From the NCBI GenBank assembly GCA_945910005.1, contig OX246741.1, forward strand, positions 2,749,946-2,813,945: a stretch of DNA of 64,000 bases, read 5' to 3'. Shown here piece after piece: positions 22,861 through 35,656 of this stretch. The stretch is from Isoperla grammatica (Eukaryota > Arthropoda > Insecta > Plecoptera > Perlodidae). The position numbers and the translations under genes are program-made. Every line of letters begins with the position of its first letter. Positions within the stretch are counted from its first letter, which is position 1. Under the pieces are notes generated by a model. That model was not told the DNA's origin, made no database searches, and worked only from the letters and a program-made list of their open reading frames with translations.

Positions 22861-25102
22861 CGACGTTAGAGGCATAAGTAAAGCAAAAAGGAAAAACAAA
22901 CATTACAGTAAGATTTATAGGCCTATAGGCTACTCAATCAAAAAATGGTCTGATAATATTTACTCGCGCAACGAAAATGGCTAAGCTATACTAAATATGC
23001 TAGAATTACACATGCCCATTAAACTGCTATCATAAAAACCATTGTTTGTTCGTGCTCTGCTTTATCTATACTCTATCTATGGGATCTATATAGAGTCCAG
23101 CTGCGCTAACAATAGGACTATACCACCTGGGGTCTTCGGTACCCCATCATTGCATTCGGTTAATCAGTCAAACTGTGACTTAAAATCACAAAAATACCCC
23201 TAATAATAAACAATACAACTAAACTTCGACGAGGTCACTCACTTTTTATTGATAGTGCTCGTTTTATTTATAGTCCCCGATGACAATTCAATAACGCGTT
23301 TATGTAGCGTATAAAGGTAATGTTTCCACAGCTGTTTATACACACTGGTTAGAGTCTCTTTTCCATTACTCGTTTTTTATTAGTTTTTATGGTGAGGTAA
23401 ACACTAAAGTTTCTATACCTACACCCAGCGTTTCTTTGCTGTACTAACTGCTGTTCTTTTTTCCAAACTCGACGTTTCAAGATGGCTTTTTCCGCAGTTT
23501 TAAGCGTGTTTGATACGTTCTGCTTCGAGGTAATTGGCAACTCTGAACTCTCGAGCTGAGAAGAAGCTTCTGCATCCAGGTTTCCCTGTTAAACGATTCC
23601 TCCTTGTGTTTGCCCATGTGGAAGTGGGAAGTCCCAAGTGTTATCGTAACCATGTTAAAGAACTCTGAAATTACACGGCGGTCTTCGCGCGGAATCTCTG
23701 ATCGCGATTTGAAATTCATTTGTTGTACAGCTAACTGGAGCGAAGTCATTTTTCTTCGTTCTGTGTTATTAGATGTTTGTTTGCAGCTATTGTCGACTCA
23801 GTTGCATACCGAGCTAATAAATGAGATGAGACGGCGCTGTAATTTATCAATCTCAATTTGGTACAAGACAGAAAGTATCTTGAGTAATGAGATGAAGAAT
23901 AGATCAGCAGTTAAACGGATTTGGAACTAAAGGCGTTTGAAAGTATAGTTAACATGGGTGTGCGGGGAAATTAAAGTCGTATTTTTAGTGTAGAGTGTAA
24001 AGTAGGTAGGGATGTGACCTGCATATGCAATGTGTAGCCCAGTTTCATTAAGGCGCCTTTGTGTCTAGGGGTGGCCAAACGATGTAAAGATCACTTCGTT
24101 CTTGTACCAAAGCAGATGGTTAATACAACCACACTGTTGAGATAGTTCTTTCTAGAGATATCAATCTAATATTATTCTGTTACGTAAAGCAATTCATTTT
24201 AATATCATTGCTATGAATCATTTTGTTATGAAATAGTGAAAACGTAATAAATACAACATCCCAGAGCAAGAGTATTATTATTTCTTCTTCTCATCTCAAT
24301 TTTACATTTTCGTAACAGGGATTCGTTCTTTTTACGAGCACAGAAGAATATCTTCCGGACTTCTCATTTCAAGAGACGCGTTTTCTATTAAAGATGAACA
24401 TAAATTATGTTTACTTTTGTTTAAAACTGAGTTATATTTAGAAGCCCATATGTCGGGCTTTTGTTTTGTCGGCGGGTTCAGGAGAACTGTTTAAGATGTT
24501 TTACATTTTTGTCTTTAATTGAATAATTATTTAGTTAACAAATTGTTTATATGATTTTGAATCCGATTGTACAAACTTATAAAGGTATACTTTCCGGTAC
24601 ATTGGTTATATATATATGGTTTCCTTTTGCCCAGATTTCTTCTTCCGAGAAGTAGAGACGAATAAAACCAAACTGGAGACATAACGAGCGTATATGGTTG
24701 GCAGTTGTAGTGGTTGGTGTATATCTTACGATGATTGCGACAAAACCTGCTCCAATCACCTTTCTGGTGCCACAGCAATTCATTTCAAGTGTAAAACGAA
24801 ACCTATTTTCCTTCTCAATATTTTACTGGAAGATAACGATCCTGTGTCCTAGCCTAGGTGTGTTCATTCAATAAAATATCCATTTTATACCATGTGTGTT
24901 TGTGCGTGGGTCTGCGTTTTTATCGGGATTCCATCTCTTCCTTCTTTGGTCACCACTGGGTTATGTGTTTCTTGTGCATTTTCCATTGTCGTTAAGCCAG
25001 GCACGTTCCCCCGTTAGGTCTAGTTAGTTAGGCGTCCCTCCGCAGCGGGCGCGTGAGTGTTTTTATCTGCGTCGCGACGCTCATATTAGAGGAGAAGGAA
25101 AG

Positions 25103-25128
25103 GAAGAAGAAGAAGAAGAAGAAGAAGA
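25103..25128. repeat. (GAA)n microsatellite
   Basis: About eight AGA/GAA trinucleotides follow a purine-rich lead-in (GGAGAAGGAAAGG). Confidence 0.95.
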
Positions 25129-27010
25129 CGCTGCGAGGTTTGCGTCAAATGAAATTGTGTCGATGTCTGCGATCGTCGGTCGTTAGTCCGTAAATAACGA
25201 CCAATGGGATTCGTTCGCTTCGTATCATAGATAAAAGTGTGTTATTTGATACAGTCGTCACCAAAAAACTTTTACGATTACATTTCAGGGAATTCTAAAG
25301 TACATCACACTTTTCGTTTACGGAACACATATATTTCTTGAGGATCCAATGTGACAACCATATATTTGGACAGACTTGGCTTAGTCGGAAAACAACAACC
25401 CACACAATGTTCATTTGAATGAGGTTACTTCGAATGAAGAAATTGCAATGCCGATCACATTTCCAATCGCAAGGTTTGTCGGAAAATACTCCCAAATTTT
25501 CTGATGAAGTACCGACTAACTGCTGCAATTGATAAAGTACTCCGTACTGCAAGTGGATATAACCATGGACATAATCGGGCAACAAGCTTACACATCTAAC
25601 GTTTGCCATGAAAACTGATGTTATTATGTTTGTTTTTATGGATGGATGTGTCATAGACCTGACTGTGTAGAAGTGAGCTATATATCACGGTGCACACACA
25701 GAAATCCTAACCTTACGAGAGAACGTTCAGGGGGTAATAAACCTTGTGCAATCAAACAGAAATTTCACTTTAAATCTTTCATTTAAATATAAATAAATTA
25801 TCTTTAAATTTTATTTTTAGTTTATTATGAAGGAAGTAGTGAACCTTTTCTATTCATTTAACTTTTATAAACTGGTCCCTTGAGGAGAAGTTACAATGAA
25901 AAAGTCGTTTTTATTAATTTGTATGAGACCTGCCTTATAACTGATGCCAAGACAGCCGCGCCAGCTGTCATTGATAAAAGGGCTCAAGAAAGAGATATTG
26001 ACTTCAACCCCTTTAAAGCCAAAAAGAACTGCCCGGGAAAGTTTTCACCCCAGTTGAGGGGTTGTTTTTGTCTTGTAAGGCTGTGGCTAATTAACGTAAT
26101 TTGGAGGGAACTTCATTTGAGACATCGAGTTTGGCTGAGTAAGTTGGCCTAGAGCCCATTGTAACACAACTTGACTGACTGTGGCTCTGAATTCTCTGCC
26201 CTAGTTTGGAAATAAACCGACGCAAGAATTTCCTCATTGAGAAATATTTAAATTGGTTTAGTTGGTGATAATATTACACAGAACAGCACACAATTCAGCG
26301 AAAATGAATGGCTACGTTGCATAATGCACTTGTCCGCATTGCAGTAAAATATTGTTATTTGTTTCATGAAAATTTCATTGAAAGTTCTACATGTTGTGCA
26401 ATGTATTTACATATTAAACGCAGCATTCAAGGGGGTAAATGGATATGATGATTTAGTGGATGCAATGTTAAATGCAAATGCAGTGGACATGAAAGGCTAT
26501 ACCTGACTCTATAATATTATGTTATCGCGGAATTCTAGTGCACATTTGAAAATAAAACTATTTACACTATACTGTACACGTTCACCAACTAAAATCTGGT
26601 AACAAATCATCACGACAGTAACGGTTCTTATAAAAGAGAAAACCTGCATTACACAAGCACCAGTGTGTTGTTGTAAATCACTTGGACACCATAATGGTAT
26701 GAACTAGCTTCAAACAAGTACATATGTGGGAGCCCTATGCATTTAACAAGTATGCAGCTTTAAGAAAATTTGCGTGAATATTGTTATCGACATACAATTT
26801 GCATTGAATGGTCGATTGATTGATTATTTGGGCTTAACGTCTCATATTTTTGCAACGAGGCTAATCGAGACAATGATTGAATGGTCTGAATCGAAAGAGT
26901 AAGGGGAAAAAATAACTATTGGAAAGTGAAATGAGAACTGCTTCCGAGGTTAGAACTAAAATGTGATCTAGACTTACGTCAAAGAAGGCGAAGGGGAGGG
27001 AGAAGTGGGT

Positions 27011-27036
27011 ATAGCTTGACCGCTTGGTCAAGCTAT
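27011..27036. repeat. Perfect 11-bp hairpin beside C17
   Basis: ATAGCTTGACC and GGTCAAGCTAT flank the loop GCTT. A C17 run begins 11 bp downstream. Confidence 0.85.
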
Positions 27037-27047
27037 GTGAGTATTCA

Positions 27048-27064
27048 CCCCCCCCCCCCCCCCC
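27048..27064 (+). repeat. Poly(C)17 tract
   Basis: Seventeen uninterrupted C residues. Confidence 0.95.
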
Positions 27065-27645
27065 ACAATTAACGATACCAACAAACATAATAAAAGTGTG
27101 GATTTTCTTCAATGCTACACTTCTAAATCGTATCTTAGACATACTCAATTTGCGTAGAACATTATTAATGAAAAAATATGACTAAGACCCGCTTTGTTTA
27201 TGTAATAATGTGTTGATAGATTTGCAGAACAAAAACATTTATACTTTGAATAAATCAACATGAAGCGAGCAGCAGCTGTTGAGGGTGGAAGCTTATCTGC
27301 CATATGGAGGCTCACGTGTTTTACAATTGAATACATTCAATACGTACGTCTTCACTTACGGTTCTTGTAAACGCTTTGGTCAAAACACTCTGCTCGATTA
27401 ATTTACTCGCCCGTTGGTCCTCGCAACTGCGGTGAGTGGCGCCGAGTGGTTGTACACACTGCCCGGTTATCATGCAAGCTGGGTGGACAGCAGGAAACAA
27501 TTATACCGACCAAACTTATGAGAGTGAGAATAATGAATCGACCCGGGCTACAAGTCCAAAACTATTAATAATGATAAATGCGAGTTCGTTACTTTTGAAA
27601 GTCGGTTCTAAATGGGGCGCCGAGTTGATTACTTGACACCGTGAT

Positions 27646-27683
27646 GGGAGGGGGGGGGGGGGAGAAGGGGGGGGGGGAGGGGA
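27646..27683 (+). repeat. Interrupted poly(G) tract
   Basis: Two G11 runs are separated by AGAA and flanked by short G/A-rich sequence. The minus strand reads as a poly-Pro/Ser stretch in a chance 64-codon frame. Confidence 0.93.
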
Positions 27684-28921
27684 GCGATGAAGACAGGATG
27701 AGGATCATTTGGGAGAGAGGAAGGAAGGCAGGAAGGTACAGTATTGCCGAAATAATGCCTCGGCTGATGTAGAAGCAAATCACATCCGACAGAAACTGGG
27801 AATTACAAATTCACACGTTTTGAGATGTGCAGCTTGGCTTATGTAGAGAGGAAACTTGTTTCAGTCGATAAATGGAAACCAGGATGCTTGACGGAAATGA
27901 TTTGGACTGAATGCCGCCTCGGTCGGGTCGAACTTCTAAATTGTTTCAAGCAAACGAGTATACGCTAATCGAAGCGAAGTTCTTGGGTATCACGGTTGCT
28001 TCTTAGTTTAACATGCTTCACAGATAAGCTGCTAAACCAGTCAATCCTAAGTCTCGTGTACATCAGTTGAAGATATTTTGTAATAAATGGAAATCTTACA
28101 TTAGGTGAAAAGGTTTTTAAAAAGTAATTCACAATTGTCATATAATTATAAACAATAACCTTCATTCTAGGGGACACTGCGATAGGTCTCAATGATTAGT
28201 ATGTTCTAGTTAGTGGTTTTATCTTGTAGTTATGACTTTATTCAAGATTGTCATGTAACATCTGCGTTATGGGTGACTTTTTAGTTGGAATGACAGAGAA
28301 ACACACTTCTGTAATACCCTTTTCGACTGTATTCGTGTAACTGAGTTATTCTACAAAACGACACAAATATGCTTAGCAAAGTATTAAAAATCATAGTTCT
28401 AGCAGTTAAACTAGCATAAATTACTTGAATTAAAATATAAGGTTATAAGATTGTAGAAATAAGTTCAGTGGAAAGTAATGCACCCTCTCATTTAGTATTT
28501 CCTGCGCCGTTGGCGATATTGTAATATTAAATTAGTACATTTCCGCGTGAATAAAGATTAGAATGTTCACAACTGTCTAATATTAAGGCTTGGACACGTA
28601 GACATGTTTGTAGCTCTCTTATTTGCATTAAAGGGTGGGTTCTTTAAGTCTGAAGATCCCTCGATCTACCGCACTTGTCATTTCCATAACAAAGCGTGGA
28701 TGAGAGTGGATGAAGGGGCTAGGTCAGTTATGTAAGCCCGCAGACCATGTTAAGTACGCCCGAAGAATCACACACGGCTTAGTGATACAAGTACGACTCT
28801 ATTGTGTTGCAGCATTGGTGGATGAAAACACTTCAAGGCAGGAATAAATTATAGAGTAGCGAAGTGATCTGCCATGTTGTAGACAGCGCACTATCGATTT
28901 GAGCTATTCTTAAAGTCTGTT

Positions 28922-28975
28922 GCGTAATGCGTAAGGCGTAATGCTTAATGCGTAAGGTGTAAGGCGTAAAGTGTA
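28922..28975. repeat. 7-bp degenerate tandem repeat
   Basis: Seven units of GCGTAAT/GCGTAAG variants and a partial eighth run in constant phase. Confidence 0.9.
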
Positions 28976-29499
28976 GCAAGCTCTACACAACATCAGTAAA
29001 AGGATTTAAAAAGACACATTCGATTTACAATAAGATCTTATTTCCGTACGCATAGTCTGGCTAAACGAATGTGTAATGTAGCCTTGGTTAGCGCGACTGT
29101 GTGAAAAGGTCTGTATTTCCATTATTTAATTTAATTGAATGTTGACAGTGAAATGGACACTACAACAAATGATTATTGTAATGATTATATATATATTGAT
29201 AGTGGGCCACAAATGTGGAATGGGAAGCAGTACTCGTTTACGGGAATTAGTATAGTCTCCCTATACAAATTGAGTAAAATGAACGCATTTAATAATATCT
29301 TTAATGCTACACCATATTCAAAAAGTTGTATCCTGACGAACATTTAGTTTCATAAGAATTAAAACCTGACTTTAGAAAATTCCAAATATTTAAGTCTATA
29401 TTGCTGTTAGTTGTGTACCAAAAAAATGAATTAATAATAAATTGATTTCCAAATTAACAACCATTTAATGCTTGCTAAGTTGCAGATTTGGTTGTTCTA

Positions 29500-29645
29500 G
29501 GGCCGGTATTTCAATGTCCAGTTAAAGTGTCAAGTAAATTTAACTGTCAGGTAAGCCAAGTTTGGTGTATTTCTATTGGCCGTTGTCATGGTGAAAACAA
29601 TTTAACTGAGAAGTAGATTTTAACTAGACATTGAAATACCGGCCC
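29500..29645 (-). mobile_element. Palindromic MITE copy 2, complete with TSD
   Basis: A 146-bp element with terminal inverted repeats of about 27 bp (GGGCCGGTATTTCAATGTCC... and complement) is flanked by CTA on both sides (29497-29499 and 29646-29648). A 3-bp target duplication and GGGCC-type termini are most like PIF/Harbinger non-autonomous elements, though the usual target there is TWA. It lies in the opposite orientation to the 22.7 kb copy and differs from it at only a few bases, so both are fairly young. It carries no ORF. Confidence 0.9.
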
Positions 29646-29753
29646 CTAGTGTTTTATTTTTATGAAAACACCCCCTTTTTTAATATTATGTAGCGTTTTG
29701 AGATATTACTAAAAACCTTTGATTTTGCGCGGTTTTACTCACATTGCCAGATA

Positions 29754-29840
29754 CACACATGGATTAAGGACTCTAGAGATCTATATATATCATACACACA
29801 GGATTAAGGACTATTTAGAGATCTATATATATATATAAAT
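29754..29840. repeat. 40-bp imperfect direct duplication with (TA)n
   Basis: ACACAYRGGATTAAGGACT and AGAGATCTATATATAT occur twice, 40 bp apart. The second copy has a TTTAG variation and a longer TA run. Confidence 0.85.
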
Positions 29841-30477
29841 ATAGCAAAACAAGAACAGAAACCCACATCACATTAGCTTTGTAAACCAACCATACACATT
29901 GGAGAAATATGGATGCATTTTCCGAGGGAATCTGTATACGTATTACGTTTCATGTTCTCCATACGAGAAACAAAACAATATCCAATTCATTTTCAGAGCA
30001 CTTGGGGTTGTATTTTGTTTTTATTTTTAGCAAAGATCTCTCCTTTAAGTATTCCATAAAGAGAATCAAGTGGATAATAATAGTGTTTAACTTTAACAAA
30101 GCGCACAATACCTGCACCTGTTCCCCTTTACCACTAGAGAAATGTTATTGCAAACAATCCTTCTGCTGCAGCTAGACAAGGGATTTGATCTCATTGGGTT
30201 TAACCACCGTGACGTAATTAACTATAGAAATCCGCACGAATACTCGAGACTGTTGCATTAGAATTCAATGTTGTGGAAATTAAAATGTGTGTATGAAGTT
30301 TAGTGTTGGGGGTCGGTGTTTGTGATAACAGAAGAGACACAGACAAAATCTTGAGCTTCATTTCTGAAATACTTTGAAAACACATTCAAACTGGAGAGCA
30401 AAACACTGAGATAATGTAATTTCCTCCATATAACTGTTCCACAGTAACTTTGTGGATGCTGGCGTCATATATGAATG

Positions 30478-30496
30478 CCCCCCCCCCCCCCCCCCC
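30478..30496 (+). repeat. Poly(C)19 tract
   Basis: Nineteen C residues directly abut a SINE-A tail fragment, as if the SINE were interrupted or its 5' part lost at the tract. Confidence 0.95.
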
Positions 30497-30502
30497 ATGA
30501 CT

Positions 30503-30532
30503 GGTCCCTGGGCAGGTTTCATACGAAAAATT
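30503..30532 (+). mobile_element. SINE-A 3'-end fragment
   Basis: GTCCCTGGGCAGGTTTC followed by ATACGAAAAATT matches the 3' end of the SINE-A copy at 7.8 kb with one mismatch. The head and body are absent and the C19 tract lies 6 bp upstream. Confidence 0.75.
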
Positions 30533-31119
30533 CAAAAGACAGAAACAACACCCGTAATATACCGCAACTGTCATCTGGTTCCAACAACCGCCGCTAAACT
30601 GCGCACCCTGTCGTGGCGATTATATACCTCGAAAGTTTGTCTCCGTCTGGCGTCATCCACACCGCCTGTTGGCGACCCATAAGTTTACAACTTGTGCTTT
30701 CATGGCCGCGTGATGAGCCGTCCTCAGTCGACCTCACACAAACCCATGCATACGTTATACATACCGTAATATCTGCATGAGTCGTTTCCGTTTTCAAGCC
30801 AACTTATAAACTTCTCCAGTCACGGCCGGGCCCGACCTCGCATGCACTCATAACGTCATACATTTCACTCGGATATACAGCGTGACTGTTTTCAATGATT
30901 CTGCTCTTAAACCGATACTTTCCTCATCTTTCTAGAATGTTTCACACACGTCGGAAAAGTGAAAACACAGTAATTGTATGAGTATTATAGACAGTACGAA
31001 TTACGATAAATATGTCTTATAGAATAATCAGCAGAATTGTTACTTCGATTACTATTATAGTATTAATATACAAAATAACAATTATGCCACAAATTCTCGA
31101 AGCATTAAACCCTCTTTAG

Positions 31120-31683
31120 AGCATTAACAACTGGGTACTGTGTAAATTCTCACATCTTGTAAGTTCAATACAAGACAAGATATACACATTGCTTGGCATT
31201 GCACCACCTGCGGTAAGAAGAGAGGTAGCAGCAGAGTTGGAGAGGAAGAAACAGCTGACGGACATACGTCATCCTATGTCTGGACATGAGGTGCAGCGCA
31301 CCAGACTCAAATCCAGGAAGAGTTTCCTGAAGACAACTGAACCTTTAAAAACAAGCCCGGGGAACCGTAGAGTTGAGATCTGGAGCAACCGAATACCAAG
31401 TCCAATAATGGCGTTGACGGAGGAGCCCGCTGCTGGTTTTAAACTCCCATACATCACCTGGAAATCACTCAACAGATTGCGGACAGGAGTGTCGAGATGC
31501 AAAGAAAACATGAGGAAATGGGGATTTCTGGAGGATCACGAACCATGTGAATGCGGACAGATTCAGGATCCCCAGCACCTGCTAGTCTGCCCAAATCTAG
31601 AGCAGACTTGTACAATAGAGGATCTAATTTTAGCAAATGACAAAGCCATAAAAGTGGCGGATTTTTGGAAATTAGTTGTCTAG
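31120..31683 (+). pseudogene. Second LINE, C-terminal RT fragment
   Basis: The frame is open from just after a TAG at 31117 to the stop at 31681-31683, about 187 codons; an internal methionine-type start near 31189 is probably not genuine. It includes SSIQDKIYTLLGIAPPAVRR, typical of the segment after the thumb in arthropod non-LTR elements. Near the end are WKSLNRLRTGVSRCKENMRK and the putative zinc-binding motif CECGQIQDPQHLLVC (CxC-x7-H-x3-C), the usual C-terminus of R1/Jockey/RTE-like proteins. The RT palm and endonuclease are missing, so it is an inactive 5'-truncated relic. It differs from the 6.1 kb relic and belongs to another family. The 3' boundary is unclear, and I see no poly(A) or repeat tail within 300 bp. 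Confidence 0.85.
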
Positions 31684-34600
31684 AACGGTGTTCCGGACAC
31701 GGAAACGAACGAATAGCATTCTTGAGATAGGGTTAAACCAGTAATGTAATATCACGATAGCCACACACCAAGCGAATAGCCTTAGCTCTACTTTCAGTTC
31801 TGCTGAAGTCCTTCAGGAAGGATTTCACTTTTTCGTCAAGTTTGATTAAATCAAAATCATATTGGTGGGCGTGGAGAATAAACTATTGATACCAAAGCTG
31901 CTAAAAAGTCCCTTTTGCGCTGCAACTATCTATTCTATTATTTATGTATTTAATAATTAATTACAAAGGCAAAGATTTTTTAAATTTCCTGTCTTCAACA
32001 AAATTAATGTTCTATCTCCTCGTCTGTCTCCAAAAGTTTCTCAAAGCTCTCTCTTTCTCTCTCATGGCAGCAACAGTCACATCTGTGTGACCCTAACCAC
32101 ACAAATGTCACCAAACTTTATTAATAACACTAAAACCTGTGTTTCCAACAAGCTGAAGCATTACAGCTGAGTTTTTCTGTGTGTTCTTGTTACCCGTCCA
32201 CGTGTCGCATACATAACATACGGGTACATGAGTTTACATTTACAGTGTTTCCGTAGTGGTGGCTGCACTGCAGTCGTACTTTGAGCACTAACATAGCTTT
32301 GAAGACGGAAACCCAGTTGCTTTTCAATTTGGAAGCAAATGTACTTAAACGTGCATAAACGTAGACGTTAGAATGGAGTCCATCTTTGTGGACTACCAGG
32401 AGGCGATGTTTGCTATACTTTTATGCTAAGTATAAACATACGAAACAGCTAATAGCAAAAGACAAAGTTAGCATTTTACAGTCCACATTATTTGATTCCA
32501 TGAAACACATTTTTAAAAGAGAGAAACAAAATATTTGCATTTTACAATTTTGTTTATCCTACCGTACCTTAATATTTAAGATATGTTGAAGTTTGAATAA
32601 TTGAAGGTCCTATTATTATGTCATTGCAAGTTACTATAGTTATGTATAGGGTATTCTGCATTAGTAACTATAATAAAACAAGTCCCAAACTGCAGTTAGA
32701 GAAATGCATGGCGCATATTTTGATTCATATTTGACATGGATTGTGGATTTAATGGATTGTGCGTTTTAATTTTAGACACTTGCTTTGAAGGTGTTCTGAA
32801 AAGAACGTCTACTATATGTATGCATGCATCCATTTTCTAAAGCATAGTGATACTTATATTGCCTTTTTTACAGAGAAACCTGGTTCTCAGTATTAATATA
32901 AGAAAGTGTGCCCACATATGAGTTATTGCACCTTATTCGCTGTATAGCAGATACGGTGAAAACCAGCTACGTTAGAACGCTACAGTGAACGAAGAATATA
33001 TTGTAAATTATCAACCGATCAAGTCTGGGCCGGATGAAATTTATAGCAGCGATAGCCCATGGGTTTAGACCCTTCCTCTTAAACCGTAACACATAGTCTG
33101 TATCATGAACACTCTAGACGCGAAGCAAGTACTTATTTTTATCGCAGTGAGGCGCATCGAGCTTCGATACTGGCCGCTTGTGTAGTGGATCTCGTGGCCC
33201 ATGTCCGTTACTTATAAGGGTTTAATTTTTAAATAGATACCGGCGACCCGAGTATGTGTAAATGTAAATATGTACTCGACTGTGACACGCAATGTGATAC
33301 ATGCAAATTAAACGCACGCACGCACGGTTTGGATTGCTTTGACAGAATAATGTGACTGGTTTCGCTTGCGTATAGAGGGATCATTAAGATATATCTATAT
33401 ATCTATGCAGATATTCAGTAAACATTTCACAGCCTTTTAAAACATTTACAAACATATTTCTTTATGTGATGAGAATGCGTCTATTAAGGTTTTTTGACCA
33501 AGGGTGAGTTAAGGTACAGGTTTACATTTTTACTACACAAATTACAGCAAGTAAACCCGAGGAAACGAATTAGTGGTTTAGAAAACAAACATCGCTTTGG
33601 GGGTGGAGGGGGAGGGTGGGGGATAGTAGGGATGGGGAGGGAGATACACCGTTTGTATTGTTCTTTCCAACATTTGCTTTGATCGCGTTCTTTGCGCGTG
33701 TTATTGCGAGCATAAAAATAAAGTCTTATCCCAAATCCAACACTCACTGATTGCCGTTAATGTGTTTCGACAGCGCAAACAAAACACAGAAATAAATCAA
33801 GTGAAATTCACTTGAACCTTTCACTTGAACCGCTTGAACCTTCACTTGAACATGTTACCATTATGGTTTGTGGTAAATACAGCATTCAGTTTTAGAAACT
33901 AAACTTTGAGCGTTCGATATAGAAATTGTTCATTATAGTTTCGTTGTGTTTGTTTCTTCATGAGAGCTGGCGCTGATAAGCTTCACTCATCTGAGCACAT
34001 GAGACCATCCGTGTTGTCAATAAGTCTCATGACGAGTCGTTAAGGACACGGATACGTCGGTTTACAAAATCAAACGTCACAGGTCTTATTTTACAGAAGT
34101 GCCTATAAAAGTTGTGCAGCCAATCATGTGGACTCCGACCAGCTCTTAAATGCTATAAAGACGTAATGCACCAGTTGTGCAAATACAAATCACGATGAGA
34201 GTGGTACTAATAAATATTTTTGTTGGCTATAAAAATCAAAGCATTAATATCAAGTTAATAATCCTTGTATTTTCAGTTGTTTTTGTTGGAATGTTTTCTG
34301 TACTATGTTGTCCAATAAACTACGAGGTCGCCATTGTTCTTTCCTACTTTATTGCCACAGTAGAAATGGCCGCTTGTGTTTTTAACCCTCTGTTTTTTTG
34401 GTTTATCGTCTGGTAACCTTCTCGCACTGTTGCCTTTATTTCACCACTTAAATGCTATCAGCTCGCCCCTGCAAATACACATTCATTCAATGTTTTAAAG
34501 CCTTTGAGTTTGACTCAACAACAAATAATATTTTCTTTGGTGTTTTCTTCTTTTGGCTTTTATTCGATGGCGGAAGGGTGAAACGCTCTCGAGAGAAGAA

Positions 34601-35280
34601 AATCCATCAAAGAGTGAACATCTATAAATCCGTTGTTAAGTAATAATACACAAAAGCGCTCAACAATAGGTTTAGGGATTGGGTATCCGAGCCGCTTCAA
34701 AAGCTAACTTACTTCAAGTTGATCGAATTTTTTGTCATTATCAAAATATCCTTTTGTATAAAAATGTGTCGGCAGTTTTTGCTTATTTCCGAAGAGTTGC
34801 TCAGCGGGTTAAAACTAGTCCGTGTTTGCATCATAGATTGGATGAGCCAATAATTAAGCGCGAGCTAAGTGAACGAAGTTTTTCTTGAATGACATACTTC
34901 TTCTTCTTGTTTGCATTTTTCAGCAGAGACTCGCATAACTCACTGTTAGAACCGAACATCGTCAGCGATAAAACTAACAAATAACAGTTTCAAGGAAAAA
35001 TCGAACAGTTACAACATTGGTAAACGAACAATCTTGTTGAACTGCAAAAAATCTCTGGCCGAGCTTCTCTTTGATCTGGATCTTCGATGGTTTTAAATCA
35101 TAGAAAAATAAACCGTAAACTTTTGTCCAAGTTACTGAAAAGGGAAATAAAATAAGTAAAATATTATGGTAATGTGTTTACCTGCATGAATTTCGCATCA
35201 CCTCCAGGTCACCTAACTATAGCGTACTGCTGGCATTGTGTTATAATCGTTACAAGTTATCGCAAATCATTGTTTCGGAT
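31684..35280. other. Unassigned AT-rich sequence
   Basis: No gene is supported. CACTTGAACCTT-like repeats lie around 33805-33850. The 79-codon frame at 34177 is rich in hydrophobic residues but has no other mark of a gene. Confidence 0.45.
33598..33642 (+). repeat. G-rich quadruplex-prone tract
   Basis: Several G3-G5 runs separated by one to three other bases form a GGGTGGAGGGGGAGGGTGGG-like pattern. This satisfies the usual G4 sequence rule (four G3+ runs with short loops). Confidence 0.8.
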
Positions 35281-35285
35281 ACACA

Positions 35286-35348
35286 ATACGGTAATTGGAA
35301 AGGAAATATTTCAAGAAAATATTTATTTTGACTGTTAAATTACCGTAT
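35286..35348. repeat. 63-bp inverted-repeat element
   Basis: Perfect 11-bp arms, ATACGGTAATT and AATTACCGTAT, enclose 41 bp. A competing pairing exists: ACACAATACG (35281-35290) complements CGTATTGTGT (35379-35388). It may be a tiny MITE remnant. Confidence 0.6.
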
Positions 35349-35642
35349 CATATTATTGGAATTATGTTTAAGCATATCGTATTGTGTCTTCTTATAACAT
35401 TCTAATTGGCTGTTATGATTACTTTAACACCTTTGATTTTGGACCGGCCACAAAAACGATCTGGTTATTACAGGAATTGACAATTAATTATTTATTCTCC
35501 CCCCATTTATGCTGAACGAGGCTTTTCTAATAGAGACCCTTCCCACTGGTAAACATTATTCCACGTGTCACATTTTATCAGATTCTTTTAAAATATGTAT
35601 ACACTGTTGGACGCCACAAGTGGTCGATTTCAATCCAATCTA

Positions 35643-35656
35643 CCCCCCCCCCCCCC
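35643..35656 (+). repeat. Poly(C)14 tract
   Basis: Fourteen uninterrupted C residues. Confidence 0.95.

Larger units (their letters stand above)
22861..29499. other. Unassigned AT-rich sequence
   Basis: Apart from the simple repeats and the small hairpin annotated separately, I see no gene or mobile element. Frames of up to about 119 codons (25295-25654, minus) have no recognisable motif. Confidence 0.45.

Noticed and set aside
34177..34416. Small hydrophobic membrane protein
   Set aside because: The hydrophobic residues follow from T-rich composition; there is no supporting feature.
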